The notes: generated from the sequence alone by a model not told the origin. DNA of 8,551 bases from an uncultured Ignavibacteria bacterium (GCA_937868245.1 CALMMI010000600.1:1-8551); one strand, 5' to 3'. Positions 1 through 6,975 are shown, numbered from the stretch's first letter. Numbers and translations: made by a program.

Positions 1-1
1 C

Positions 2-1333
2 AGTTTCAGAACAGGAGTTGGTGATGCTGTTGGAGGTGCAGGGTCTGCTGTATTGGATACCTCAGAAATTACAATCCCACGTCTATTGAATGTCTATTCA
101 CAGCATGGAATTGCAACAGCCAATATTGGTAAATGGCATCTTCATACTCCAATGCCTAAATCCAATTTGAACTTACCGAATGTAATGGGATATGACCATT
201 TCGAAGGAAATTTCTTGGGAATGCTGACAAGTTATACCGACTGGACAAAAGTAACAAACGGCAAATCATCAACTGTTACTAACTATGCTACGAGCGAAAC
301 GGTTGATAATGCTGTTACTTGGATAAAATCCGAGCAAAACAAACCGTTTTTCATGTGGCTTGCCTTCAATGCTCCTCATACCCCTTTTCATTTGCCACCA
401 ACCAATTTACATTCCTATTCCAATTTGATTGGTACAGAGACGGATATAAATGCGAATCCAAAATCGTATTTCAAAGCAATGGCAGAGGCTATGGATCATG
501 AAATTGGAAGGTTGATCGATTCTTTGATAACTTTTCAAAGATGGGACAGCACTGATATTATCTTCATCGGTGACAATGGAGACGACGGTAATGTTTCCCA
601 AACTCCGGGAGGAGCAAAAGGGAGTATTTATCAAGAAGGAATCAGTGTACCCTTTATTATCTCAGGTCCATCCATTGTTCATCCCAATCGAGTGAGTGAT
701 GTACTCGTGAGCACTCATGATTTATTTGCAACAATTATAGAACTCTTTGGCTATACTGAATGGAAAAACCAAATTCCAGTTAACAAGCCTGTGGACAGCA
801 AAAGTCTAATCCCTATTATACATGACGAAACAATCGATTTTCGACCTTGGGCTTTTACAGAAGTTTTCAAAGTCCCTACAGTTGCAGGCGACGGAAAAAC
901 AATGAGAAATAAAGATTACAAGCTGCTCGATTTTGATAATGGCACTCAAAAGTTCTTTAACTTGGCTTTAGACCCTACTGAAAACAATAATTTGCTAAAC
1001 GGAACAATGAGTCAGGAAGATATAACCAATTACAATTATCTATGTAATGAAATGACATCTTTGGTAGGAAAAGGTTTGCACTGTTCAACAATTAGTGGAA
1101 TTCATAATTATGAAGAAATCACATTACTTGAATATCCTAACACGTTCACTTCACGCATCTCAATTCCAACAGCAACGAGAAATGAAAATTTTGAACTTAC
1201 CAATAGTATAGGACAAAATGTTTTCACTGGAAAGCATATCGAACTACAAGATTTTTCAAATCTTCCGAAGGGCATTTATTTTTTGAAAATTTCGGGAAGA
1301 ACGTCTTCAACTCTTAAACTTGTCAAGGAGTAA
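2..1333 (+). CDS. Secreted sulfatase (arylsulfatase family), 5'-truncated by the window, with T9SS C-terminal sorting domain
   Basis: The frame is open from base 2, with 443 visible codons before TAA, so the true start lies upstream; the in-frame TTG at 53 is not a credible start. The first residues (FRTGVGDA) match the segment just after the C-x-P-S-R formylglycine motif of sulfatases, so the catalytic Cys/Ser is outside the window. Visible family motifs, numbered from base 2, are GKWHLH (43-48, active-site Lys and His), the NAPHTP motif (His at about 126), the metal-binding GDNG (Asp191, Asn192) and GGAKGSIYQEG (Lys206). The family hydrolyses sulfate esters, often on polysaccharides; the substrate cannot be read here. 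The last 55 or so residues (YPNTFTSRISI... LPKGIYFLKI... LKLVKE) form a T9SS type A sorting domain, so the enzyme should be exported across the outer membrane and then released or surface-anchored. The sorting domain has YPNT in place of the usual YPNP. No terminator is obvious after the gene. Confidence 0.93.
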   Translation, partial: SFRTGVGDAVGGAGSAVLDTSEITIPRLLNVYSQHGIATANIGKWHLHTPMPKSNLNLPNVMGYDHFEGNFLGMLTSYTDWTKVTNGKSSTVTNYATSETVDNAVTWIKSEQNKPFFMWLAFNAPHTPFHLPPTNLHSYSNLIGTETDINANPKSYFKAMAEAMDHEIGRLIDSLITFQRWDSTDIIFIGDNGDDGNVSQTPGGAKGSIYQEGISVPFIISGPSIVHPNRVSDVLVSTHDLFATIIELFGYTEWKNQIPVNKPVDSKSLIPIIHDETIDFRPWAFTEVFKVPTVAGDGKTMRNKDYKLLDFDNGTQKFFNLALDPTENNNLLNGTMSQEDITNYNYLCNEMTSLVGKGLHCSTISGIHNYEEITLLEYPNTFTSRISIPTATRNENFELTNSIGQNVFTGKHIELQDFSNLPKGIYFLKISGRTSSTLKLVKE

Positions 1334-1515
1334 TTGCTAATTCCTATTCGATGGTCTAAAAAAAAAATCAAGAACTTTCATTACCTCTTGAAATGGTAGT
1401 CTTCATGAAAGTATTGATAAACATAGGTAATTACAGTATAGTTCATGCTGGAAACCATCAAAAAATTACAAAAAACTCAGCAAATTTTTATTTTCGTTAG
1501 CATTTTTGATTTTTT

Positions 1516-1562
1516 ATTGTAAAAAATAAGGTAAATTGTACCAACAATTCTTTTTTTACAAT
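1516..1562 (+). promoter_or_regulatory. Nested inverted repeat in the leader of the methyltransferase gene
   Basis: An outer perfect 11-bp inverted repeat (ATTGTAAAAAA at 1516-1526, TTTTTTACAAT at 1552-1562) encloses an inner perfect 6-bp one (AATTGT at 1534-1539, ACAATT at 1544-1549, loop ACCA). It ends 21 nt before the chosen ATG at 1584 and leaves the ribosome binding site at 1571-1574 unpaired. It could be a folded 5' leader, a protein-binding operator, or chance in AT-rich DNA. The inner hairpin plus T7 resembles a very weak terminator. The function is inference. Confidence 0.35.
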
Positions 1563-1570
1563 GTATTCGT

Positions 1571-1574
1571 AGGG
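1571..1574 (+). promoter_or_regulatory. Ribosome binding site (AGGG) fixing the methyltransferase start
   Basis: AGGG lies 9 nt before ATG 1584. An in-frame TTG at 1536 would add 16 residues (YQQFFFYNVFVGKIS-like) with no ribosome binding site, and it falls inside the inverted repeat at 1516-1562. The ATG is therefore preferred. Confidence 0.6.
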
Positions 1575-1583
1575 AAAATATCT

Positions 1584-2795
1584 ATGGCAGTTGAGTCAAT
1601 TCAATCGAAAAACATCTTGGATTTGGTGGTTGTCCGGGATAACAGCGTGAGTTCACGCTACAAAAATGGCGTGAAAGTTCCGATTACTACCTTTATCGAA
1701 GATTACATGAATGGACGAGTAGATGTAACCTGCGATATTCAAAAGCTTCTTCAAAACCGTACACATTTTTTCAATTATAAATATGTAGGTCATCACCTCA
1801 AATTTCTTTTTGGTCAATTTATACCTCAAGTAACAATCCACTCAAAGAAGCAAGACGAACGTGTTATCCGCGATCACTACGACCGTGGTAACGACTTCTT
1901 TGGCTCGTTCCTAGGCGACCGGATGATTTACACTTCAGCATTTTTCAAAACCGGACATGAAGATTTGGAAACAGCTCAAGATCAAAAACTTGATTTGGTT
2001 TGCCAAAAAATGCAACTTGAAAAAGGACATCGTCTTCTGGACATCGGTTGCGGTTGGGGAACTCTTGTAGCTCACTCAGCTAAATATTACGGAACTGATT
2101 CCACAGGTATAACAATCGCCCAAGCAGGTGCTGATTATGCAAACGCACAAATCGACCGTTGGGGAGTAAAGTCAAGAGCACGTGTAAACCGTATGGATTA
2201 CCGCAGTATCCCTGCCGATAAGTACGACAGAGTTTCATGTCTTGAAATGGCTGAACACGTAGGTGTTAAGAATTTCACAAAATTTATGAAGCAAATTTCA
2301 GGTTTGCTTAAAGATGACGGTATCTTCTATCTTCAAATTGCAGGACTCCGTGCAGGATACCACCAAGAATCACTCATTTGGGGTGGGTTCATGGGTGAAT
2401 ATATTTTCCCGGGAGCTGACGCAAGTATGCCGCTGTCATTCGTTGTAAAACGTCTTGAAAAAGCTGGCTTTGAAATCCACAGTGTAGAAAACATCGGGAT
2501 TCACTATTCACAAACAATTCAATTATGGTATCACAATTGGCAAAAACACAAAGACCATGTTCTTAGTGCGTATGGTCAGTGGTGGTTCCGTTGCTGGGAA
2601 ATATTCTTGGGTTGGTCGGTTGATATTGCGAAACAAGGTAATTCAACCTGCTTCCAAATCATTTGCAACAAAAACCGTGATGAGTATAACCGTCGCCGCT
2701 GGTTCAATGCAGTGAATCTTGGCGAACGTGATCTTTTGACAAACGGAAACGGAAACGGAAAGGTGCTACGGGGCGGGTTAGGTGAAAACGTATAA
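1584..2795 (+). CDS. SAM-dependent methyltransferase of the cyclopropane-fatty-acyl-phospholipid synthase family, sphingolipid C9-methyltransferase-like
   Basis: The 403-residue protein is cytosolic or peripheral to the membrane, with no signal peptide or membrane span. Landmarks in order: HYDRGNDFF (98-106), YTSAFF (116-121), SAM-binding motif I LLDIGCGWG (151-159), CLEMAEHVG (219-227), LQIAGLR (250-256), YIFPGADAS (273-281), IHYS (306-309), WY (315-316) and QGNSTCFQI (351-359). The family transfers a methyl group from SAM to an unsaturated acyl chain, giving a cyclopropane or a methyl branch. Compared from memory with E. coli Cfa, the bicarbonate ligand Cys139 is Ser118 and His266 is Gln251, while the Glu (224) and Tyr (316) are kept. 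The changed residues and the motifs CLEMAEHVGV, LQIAGLR and FPGADAS recall fungal sphingolipid C9-methyltransferases, but without their N-terminal membrane spans. Methyl branching of a sphingoid or other lipid is thus a real alternative to cyclopropanation; the substrate is unproven. The tail from about 386 is Asn/Gly-rich. Stand-alone unit: own leader, own terminator. Confidence 0.92.
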   Translation: MAVESIQSKNILDLVVVRDNSVSSRYKNGVKVPITTFIEDYMNGRVDVTCDIQKLLQNRTHFFNYKYVGHHLKFLFGQFIPQVTIHSKKQDERVIRDHYDRGNDFFGSFLGDRMIYTSAFFKTGHEDLETAQDQKLDLVCQKMQLEKGHRLLDIGCGWGTLVAHSAKYYGTDSTGITIAQAGADYANAQIDRWGVKSRARVNRMDYRSIPADKYDRVSCLEMAEHVGVKNFTKFMKQISGLLKDDGIFYLQIAGLRAGYHQESLIWGGFMGEYIFPGADASMPLSFVVKRLEKAGFEIHSVENIGIHYSQTIQLWYHNWQKHKDHVLSAYGQWWFRCWEIFLGWSVDIAKQGNSTCFQIICNKNRDEYNRRRWFNAVNLGERDLLTNGNGNGKVLRGGLGENV

Positions 2796-2817
2796 GTAAA
2801 TCGAAACTATGAAAATA

Positions 2818-2865
2818 GAGCGTGTTTTTCTGAACAAATGTCGGAAAACACGCTCTTTTTTTTTT
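2818..2865 (+). terminator. Strong Rho-independent terminator after the methyltransferase gene
   Basis: A perfect 11-bp stem (GAGCGTGTTTT at 2818-2828, AAAACACGCTC at 2845-2855) extends by a T-G wobble and a C-G pair, with a 12-nt loop. A run of ten T follows at 2856-2865. It starts 22 nt after the stop codon at 2795 and separates the methyltransferase from the downstream lipoprotein gene. Confidence 0.93.
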
Positions 2866-3118
2866 GAGGCAGAATAGTAGGAGTAGAATAATTCTTTAGT
2901 AATATCCGCATATGTCCCATCCAAACAGACTGCTACAAATACCTCGCGATAATCATAACTTAAATTAGCTGATACTCAACGAGTGTTCTGCTTGTTTACC
3001 GGCTGTCGGTCTTCCTACCGTAAGTCTCTCGTAATTGATACATTGTTCTGTGGAGTCCGGAGACCACAATAAAAACGGGGCGATTCCTAAAAGCCATACG
3101 AGTAGGAAACAAAACTTT
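2866..3118. other. Intergenic region without a recognisable gene, containing an imperfect palindrome
   Basis: With the terminator, this makes a gap of 323 nt between genes. I see no RNA gene. The frame of the downstream lipoprotein stays open upstream to a TTG at 3035, but those 28 residues are polar and lie ahead of a complete signal peptide, so they are treated as non-coding. An 18-bp imperfect palindrome at 3050-3067 (GTGG-AG-TCCGGA-GA-CCAC) and small overlapping repeats of ACCG/CGGT at about 2998-3020 are the only structure seen. Confidence 0.5.
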
Positions 3119-3748
3119 ATGAAAAACAATACAATGAAACACTTAATTACAATTGCCTGCATATCAATGTTCTGCTTTGCTGTTCTTATCGGTTGCTCGA
3201 ACTCGAGTACGGACTCTACAACATCGAATGAACTGTTTATCAAAATAGATGACATGCAGAATACACCCATAACCCAAAAATCTGACCCATATAATATTGG
3301 TCAGGTAAGCAGTTGCTTTTTTGGTACAACTACACTGGATTTAACTCAAAAGGTAGGTTCGACCACGGCTATCATTCAAACAATATTAAAATATGATGTT
3401 CCAAACAAAACGACTGTAGAATTGCAAGCCATAGCTAAGACAATGTTCGACGGTATAGCAGAAGGTGCGTCAATCAACGCAAAAATCCTTGGTGAAACCT
3501 CTCGGTTTACCGGCACTGCTTCCGGTTTCAATCTAAACGGCTCGGCAAGTGCTACGACCGGAGCATGGGACTATACATATACAGAGAAGGATGATATTGA
3601 TATTAAACTTACCAAAGTAAACGGGAAAATACAGCTTTCTGTAAGCACACCTATCAATCTTATGTTCATTAAACGTGGTGGTGCAGGAAATCCCGCTTAT
3701 CCTAGTTTTAGCGCAACAAGTACATTCTCATTGCAGTTTAGTTACTGA
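3119..3748 (+). CDS. Small lipoprotein of unknown function
   Basis: The protein has 209 residues. A basic N-terminus (MKNNTMKH) and a hydrophobic stretch lead to a lipobox, LIGC, with the lipidated Cys at residue 26. This indicates export by Sec, processing by signal peptidase II and membrane anchoring. The mature part opens with a Ser/Thr-rich linker (SNSSTDSTTS). It continues into a region rich in Thr, Ser, Gly and Ile/Val in alternating patterns (for example FTGTASGFNLNGSASATTG and INLMFIKRGG... FSLQFSY at the end), which suggests mostly beta structure. I do not recognise the family. ATG 3119 was chosen because TAGGA at 3103-3107 lies 11 nt ahead and because it gives a normal signal peptide; ATG 3134 would also preserve the lipobox but has no binding site. 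A terminator upstream and a 219-nt gap downstream suggest it is transcribed alone. Confidence 0.82.
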   Translation: MKNNTMKHLITIACISMFCFAVLIGCSNSSTDSTTSNELFIKIDDMQNTPITQKSDPYNIGQVSSCFFGTTTLDLTQKVGSTTAIIQTILKYDVPNKTTVELQAIAKTMFDGIAEGASINAKILGETSRFTGTASGFNLNGSASATTGAWDYTYTEKDDIDIKLTKVNGKIQLSVSTPINLMFIKRGGAGNPAYPSFSATSTFSLQFSY

Positions 3749-3814
3749 TTTAGAGAATTCAAATATTCGTACACGATATTAAGCGCAGCGATGAAATAAA
3801 TTACTTTTTGAATA

Positions 3815-3917
3815 TTACATGAATTGGCAAGTGTCTGACAAAGGACATATCCCTGTAACACAACTTGATTGTTTACTAATCTCGTGGTTATACCGAAACT
3901 TGCCAATTTCAATGTAA
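3815..3917. repeat. Long imperfect inverted repeat, arms about 18-20 nt, 65-nt spacer
   Basis: The left arm TTACATGAATTGGCAAGT (3815-3832) is complementary to the right arm ACTTGCCAATTTCAATGTAA (3898-3917), with only two single-base bulges; the inner 11 bp (AATTGGCAAGT/ACTTGCCAATT) are perfect. It sits between the small lipoprotein gene and the ELWKSDGT-repeat gene, ending 50 nt before the latter's ATG. No T-run follows, so it is not an ordinary terminator. It may be a structured leader, an operator or a very short transposon-like remnant; no target-site duplication is visible. Confidence 0.6.
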
Positions 3918-3922
3918 CCTAC

Positions 3923-3945
3923 TGATTGAATCAAATTTTCAATCA
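3923..3945. repeat. Short perfect inverted repeat upstream of the ELWKSDGT-repeat gene
   Basis: TGATTGAA (3923-3930) and TTCAATCA (3938-3945) form a perfect 8-bp inverted repeat with a 7-nt loop. It ends 22 nt before ATG 3968 and follows the larger inverted repeat after 5 nt. It is a candidate operator or leader hairpin; no regulator can be named. Confidence 0.4.
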
Positions 3946-3967
3946 AATCTCTACTATTTTATAGAAC

Positions 3968-5656
3968 ATGATAGCAGTTAAAAAACAAACTCTGAAAGCA
4001 ACAATGACAAAAATTATCACTCTATTTCTAGTCTTCATGGTTTTAATGACCACAGGCATTACTGCTCAAATCCCCTATTTAGTGAAAGACATGAATCCGA
4101 CAAATGCACAGAGTATCAATTATATTGATAATCTCACAAATGTAAATGGAACCTTGTTTTTTACAAATGTTAACGGAGGTTATTATATGTCTTTATGGAA
4201 AAGTGACGCTACAGTTTCAGGAACTGTTATGGTAAAGGGTTCTACTGTGCCTCTTGACCCAAAAAACCTAACAAATGTAAATGGCACTCTGTTTTTTAGC
4301 GGGCATAGCTATCCTGATGGTAGAGAACTTTGGAAAAGCGACGGGACATCAGCAGGCACTTTTCAGGTTAAAAATATATATGAATTGATTTATTCCGATT
4401 CCAAGCCGGAAAATTTGATTAATATAAACGGTACTCTCTTCTTCTGGGCTGATAATGGTACAAACGGGATTGAACTTTGGAAGAGCGACGGGACTGCTGC
4501 AGGAACAACGATGGTTAAGGATATTAACTTGAACTATGCTTATAATCAAAGTACCTCCGGATATGCAGAAGTAAACGGTGTCTTATTTTTTGGAGCACGA
4601 ACTGACAGCACCGGAATGGAACTATGGAAAAGTGACGGAACTGAATCAGGAACAGTAATGGTAAAAGATATATGGACTGGGATTAATCCTGATAACAATA
4701 TTGGAAATGGTTCCATCCCCCAAAATTTAGTAAATGTAAACGGAACACTGTTTTTTATAGCAGATGATGGTGTTCATGGAAGGGAATTATGGAAAAGCGA
4801 CGGGACTGAAGCGGGCACTATATTGGTTAAAGATATTTATCCTGAAGGAACTACACAAATAGCAGGACATAGCTCTTCACTTTTGACAAATGTGAATGGC
4901 ACCCTTTTTTTTATGGGGTATGACGGAGGGAATACCTACAATCAATTATGGAAAAGTGACGGGACCGATGCAGGAACAGTAAAGATTAAAAGTATAAGTA
5001 GTGGACCGGGAGTTCAAGGAGAATTTACTGTTATGAACAATAACTTGTTCTTTTGGGCTACAACTGATGACAAGGAAATCGAATTGTGGAAAAGTGACGG
5101 GACAAATTCGGGAACAGTTTTGGTAAAAGATATTAATTCCGGGTATGGTGCCGGCTTGGACTACACAAAGAGTTATTTATGTGTTGTCAACGGGATATTG
5201 TATTTCAGTGCTAACGACGGCAAGAATGGATTTGAACTTTGGAGAAGTGACGGAACAGAGACAGGAACTGAAATGGTAATGGATATTGACCCGACTACAA
5301 GCTATAACGGAGCGCATCCAAAACGGATGACCAATGTAAACGGAACACTATTTTTTACTCCGTTCGAGCCAAATACCGGGGTGGAATTATGGGCATTGAA
5401 AACTTCAACAGGTATTACCGAACAAGTAAAATCTGTAGAAACGATTGGTATCTACCCTAACCCTGTACAAAACATATTATCAGTTGCCTGCACAGACAAA
5501 AATATCAGGGCTGAGGTTTTCAATATGATGGGAACGCGGCAGAATGTGGAAATGAAAGTTAATGAAATTGATGTTTCCAATCTTTCACCGGGTACATACT
5601 TTGTAAAGCTATACTCAGGTGTTGGAATTGTTGTTCAAAAATTTATCAAAGAATAA
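3968..5656 (+). CDS. Secreted ELWxxDGT-repeat protein with T9SS type A sorting domain
   Basis: The protein has 562 residues. A Sec signal peptide (basic KKQTLKATMTK, then a hydrophobic core) probably ends at ITA-Q (33/34). Residues 55-482 hold nine units of about 45-55 residues, each built as an (L)TNVNGTLFF strand followed by ELWKSDGTxxGTxxVKDI. The first (SLWKSDATVSGT) and last (ELWALKTSTG) are degenerate. The pattern is the ELWxxDGT repeat of hyalin-like surface proteins, likely blades of a beta-propeller; no enzymatic motif is seen. From about 495 (IYPNPVQNILSV... LSPGTYFVKLYS... VQKFIKE) lies a T9SS type A sorting domain, so the protein should cross the outer membrane and be released or anchored outside. 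The role is unknown; adhesion or ligand binding is a guess. ATG 3968 has no clear Shine-Dalgarno, common in this phylum; ATG 4004 (residue 13) is an alternative start. Two inverted repeats upstream may affect expression. Confidence 0.93.
   Translation: MIAVKKQTLKATMTKIITLFLVFMVLMTTGITAQIPYLVKDMNPTNAQSINYIDNLTNVNGTLFFTNVNGGYYMSLWKSDATVSGTVMVKGSTVPLDPKNLTNVNGTLFFSGHSYPDGRELWKSDGTSAGTFQVKNIYELIYSDSKPENLININGTLFFWADNGTNGIELWKSDGTAAGTTMVKDINLNYAYNQSTSGYAEVNGVLFFGARTDSTGMELWKSDGTESGTVMVKDIWTGINPDNNIGNGSIPQNLVNVNGTLFFIADDGVHGRELWKSDGTEAGTILVKDIYPEGTTQIAGHSSSLLTNVNGTLFFMGYDGGNTYNQLWKSDGTDAGTVKIKSISSGPGVQGEFTVMNNNLFFWATTDDKEIELWKSDGTNSGTVLVKDINSGYGAGLDYTKSYLCVVNGILYFSANDGKNGFELWRSDGTETGTEMVMDIDPTTSYNGAHPKRMTNVNGTLFFTPFEPNTGVELWALKTSTGITEQVKSVETIGIYPNPVQNILSVACTDKNIRAEVFNMMGTRQNVEMKVNEIDVSNLSPGTYFVKLYSGVGIVVQKFIKE
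4130..5413 (+). repeat. Nine in-gene tandem repeats encoding NVNGTLFF...ELWKSDGT units
   Basis: Repeat units of about 130-165 bp each encode one putative propeller blade. The LW pairs fall at residues 77, 121, 170, 219, 274, 327, 373, 424 and 474. The core TGGAAAAGTGACGGGAC is nearly constant at the DNA level, third codon positions included, while the stretches between cores differ in length and sequence. Conservation of the core may reflect selection or occasional recombination between units. Confidence 0.85.
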
Positions 5657-5927
5657 TTTATGATATCAGAATTTCAACTTGAAGATAAGTGCTGTATTGA
5701 TAAGTAGATGGAAAGTTATTCTAATATTCCGAAAGCTCTTTGCAGTATTCGTACTGTTACAATTAAATATTCTTATATAGAGTAGTTATCGTGAGTGCCA
5801 TTCAAAAAATCCTGAATTGTAAATGCTAACAGGTTGACTGGGATGTAAAAACAAGTTGAAAAATGTGTATATCGAATGAGAGAATAGATGAAGTACAAAG
5901 TGTGTTATTGTCTTTAAATACTTAAAT

Positions 5928-5931
5928 GGAG
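5928..5931 (+). promoter_or_regulatory. Ribosome binding site (GGAG) of the first propeller lipoprotein
   Basis: GGAG is 4 nt from ATG 5936 and 7 nt from ATG 5939. The downstream paralogue has GGAG at 7048-7051 exactly 7 nt from its only ATG (7059), so 5939 is the better start here. Confidence 0.55.
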
Positions 5932-5938
5932 AATCATG

Positions 5939-6814
5939 ATGAAAACTTCAACTCAGATGTTGGTTGTTTTAGCAATTTGTATGATTGGTGTGGGGTGTTC
6001 TTCGAGTAACGAACCTACAAACAATACAAATAGTTTAAAGGGTTATATTTACTACTCGGGCAGTGGCAATATTTACCGTGTAAAATTGAGTGATCACACT
6101 GCTACGGAGCTTTTTTCTAATGCCCGCCATCCTGAAATTATTGCAAACGGTAACATTCTATGTATAGAAGAAACTCCTGTTCCCAGGATTTTCTTTTCGG
6201 ATTTAACTGGAGCAAACAGGCAAACTGTAATTGAAGGTGAGGGATATTCGGGTCCTACCCACAAAGTATATATGAACCGCCCACGAATTTCATACAACCA
6301 AAATTACGTGGTATACGAAGGTGATAATATTAGCAATCCAATTACATACGTTGTTGATGCTTCCAGTGGCGATCTAATTGTTACAATTGGTGACAAGGCT
6401 TCAAATCAGCCATTGTTCTCCCCAAGCTGGGTTCCTGACGGTTCAATTGTTGTACAAGGTGAAACTACAAAGAATAACGGAATTTATAAAGTTGCTGCAG
6501 ATTTTTCAAGCATAGTGCGTATCGACCCTAATTTATCAAACGTTTCTGAGCCATCAGTGAGTCCCGACGGTAAAAGTATTGCTTTTATCCGTGACGGAAA
6601 AATATGGGTAATGGGTATTGACGGTTCAAGCCCGACACAACTAAATACAACAGCAACCAAGCTCCATATGATTTGCTGGTCGCCGGACAGCAAATATATT
6701 GCTGTTGTCAGTTCAGGGAAAATTCACATTCTCGACCCAATAGCATTGACTGATACAGAAATTACAAATTCACGGTATGTTGATACAGGTCATCAATTGT
6801 CGTGGGTATATTAA
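5939..6814 (+). CDS. Lipoprotein with TolB/PD40-type beta-propeller repeats, first of a tandem pair
   Basis: The protein has 291 residues. The signal peptide ends in the lipobox GVGC (Cys20), predicting a lipid-anchored envelope protein, followed by a short polar linker (SSSNEPTNNTN). Propeller-type motifs are at 115-129 (PRISYNQNYVVYEGD), 162-174 (PSWVPDGSIVVQG), 205-229 (PSVSPDGKSIAFIRDGKIWVMGIDG) and 245-267 (WSPDSKYIAVVSSGKIHILDP). These SPDG-x-x-IAF units are the PD40/WD40-like repeat of TolB-type propellers. Earlier, more diverged strands (YIYYSGSGNIYRVKL, about 36-50) probably add blades. Such domains bind proteins, peptides or glycans, and no catalytic residues stand out, so a binding or scaffold role is inferred. 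It is about two-thirds identical to the next gene. ATG 5936, one codon upstream, is an alternative start. A gap of 282 nt precedes it and no clear promoter was found there. Confidence 0.88.
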   Translation: MKTSTQMLVVLAICMIGVGCSSSNEPTNNTNSLKGYIYYSGSGNIYRVKLSDHTATELFSNARHPEIIANGNILCIEETPVPRIFFSDLTGANRQTVIEGEGYSGPTHKVYMNRPRISYNQNYVVYEGDNISNPITYVVDASSGDLIVTIGDKASNQPLFSPSWVPDGSIVVQGETTKNNGIYKVAADFSSIVRIDPNLSNVSEPSVSPDGKSIAFIRDGKIWVMGIDGSSPTQLNTTATKLHMICWSPDSKYIAVVSSGKIHILDPIALTDTEITNSRYVDTGHQLSWVY

Positions 6815-6975
6815 GCAGGTAGATATTGAAGGTTTGTAAACAAGATAATATGAACTTAGCATAATACGAACTGAACAAGTAATAAATGCCCCTTTATTGA
6901 GTATGATGATTTCGCTTGCAGCTTTTTTTTTAGACTATTGAATTCTTACCTGTTGTTTAGTATAGAATAAATTTC

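Noticed and set aside
1374..1412. Inverted repeat ACTTTCAT/ATGAAAGT after the sulfatase gene, with inner TACC/GGTA
   Set aside because: The stem is interrupted by an unpaired stretch on one side and no T-run follows, so it is not called as a terminator.
1536..1583. TTG start 16 codons upstream for the methyltransferase
   Set aside because: No ribosome binding site is present, the codons lie within an inverted repeat, and ATG 1584 has a proper AGGG.
3035..3118. N-terminal extension of the small lipoprotein from TTG 3035
   Set aside because: It would place 28 polar residues ahead of the signal peptide and hinder lipoprotein export.
2965..3270. Minus-strand open frame with a hydrophobic segment opposite the small lipoprotein
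   Set aside because: The hydrophobic stretch is the reverse complement of the lipoprotein signal-peptide region; there is no ribosome binding site or family match.
5743..5756. CAGTA-TTCG-TACTG hairpin after the ELWKSDGT-repeat gene
   Set aside because: The stem is only 5 bp and no T-run follows; it is too weak to call a terminator.
6914..6931. GCT-TGC-AGC followed by nine T, resembling a terminator after the first propeller lipoprotein
   Set aside because: A 3-bp stem with a 3-nt loop is not stable enough, and no longer stem could be drawn.
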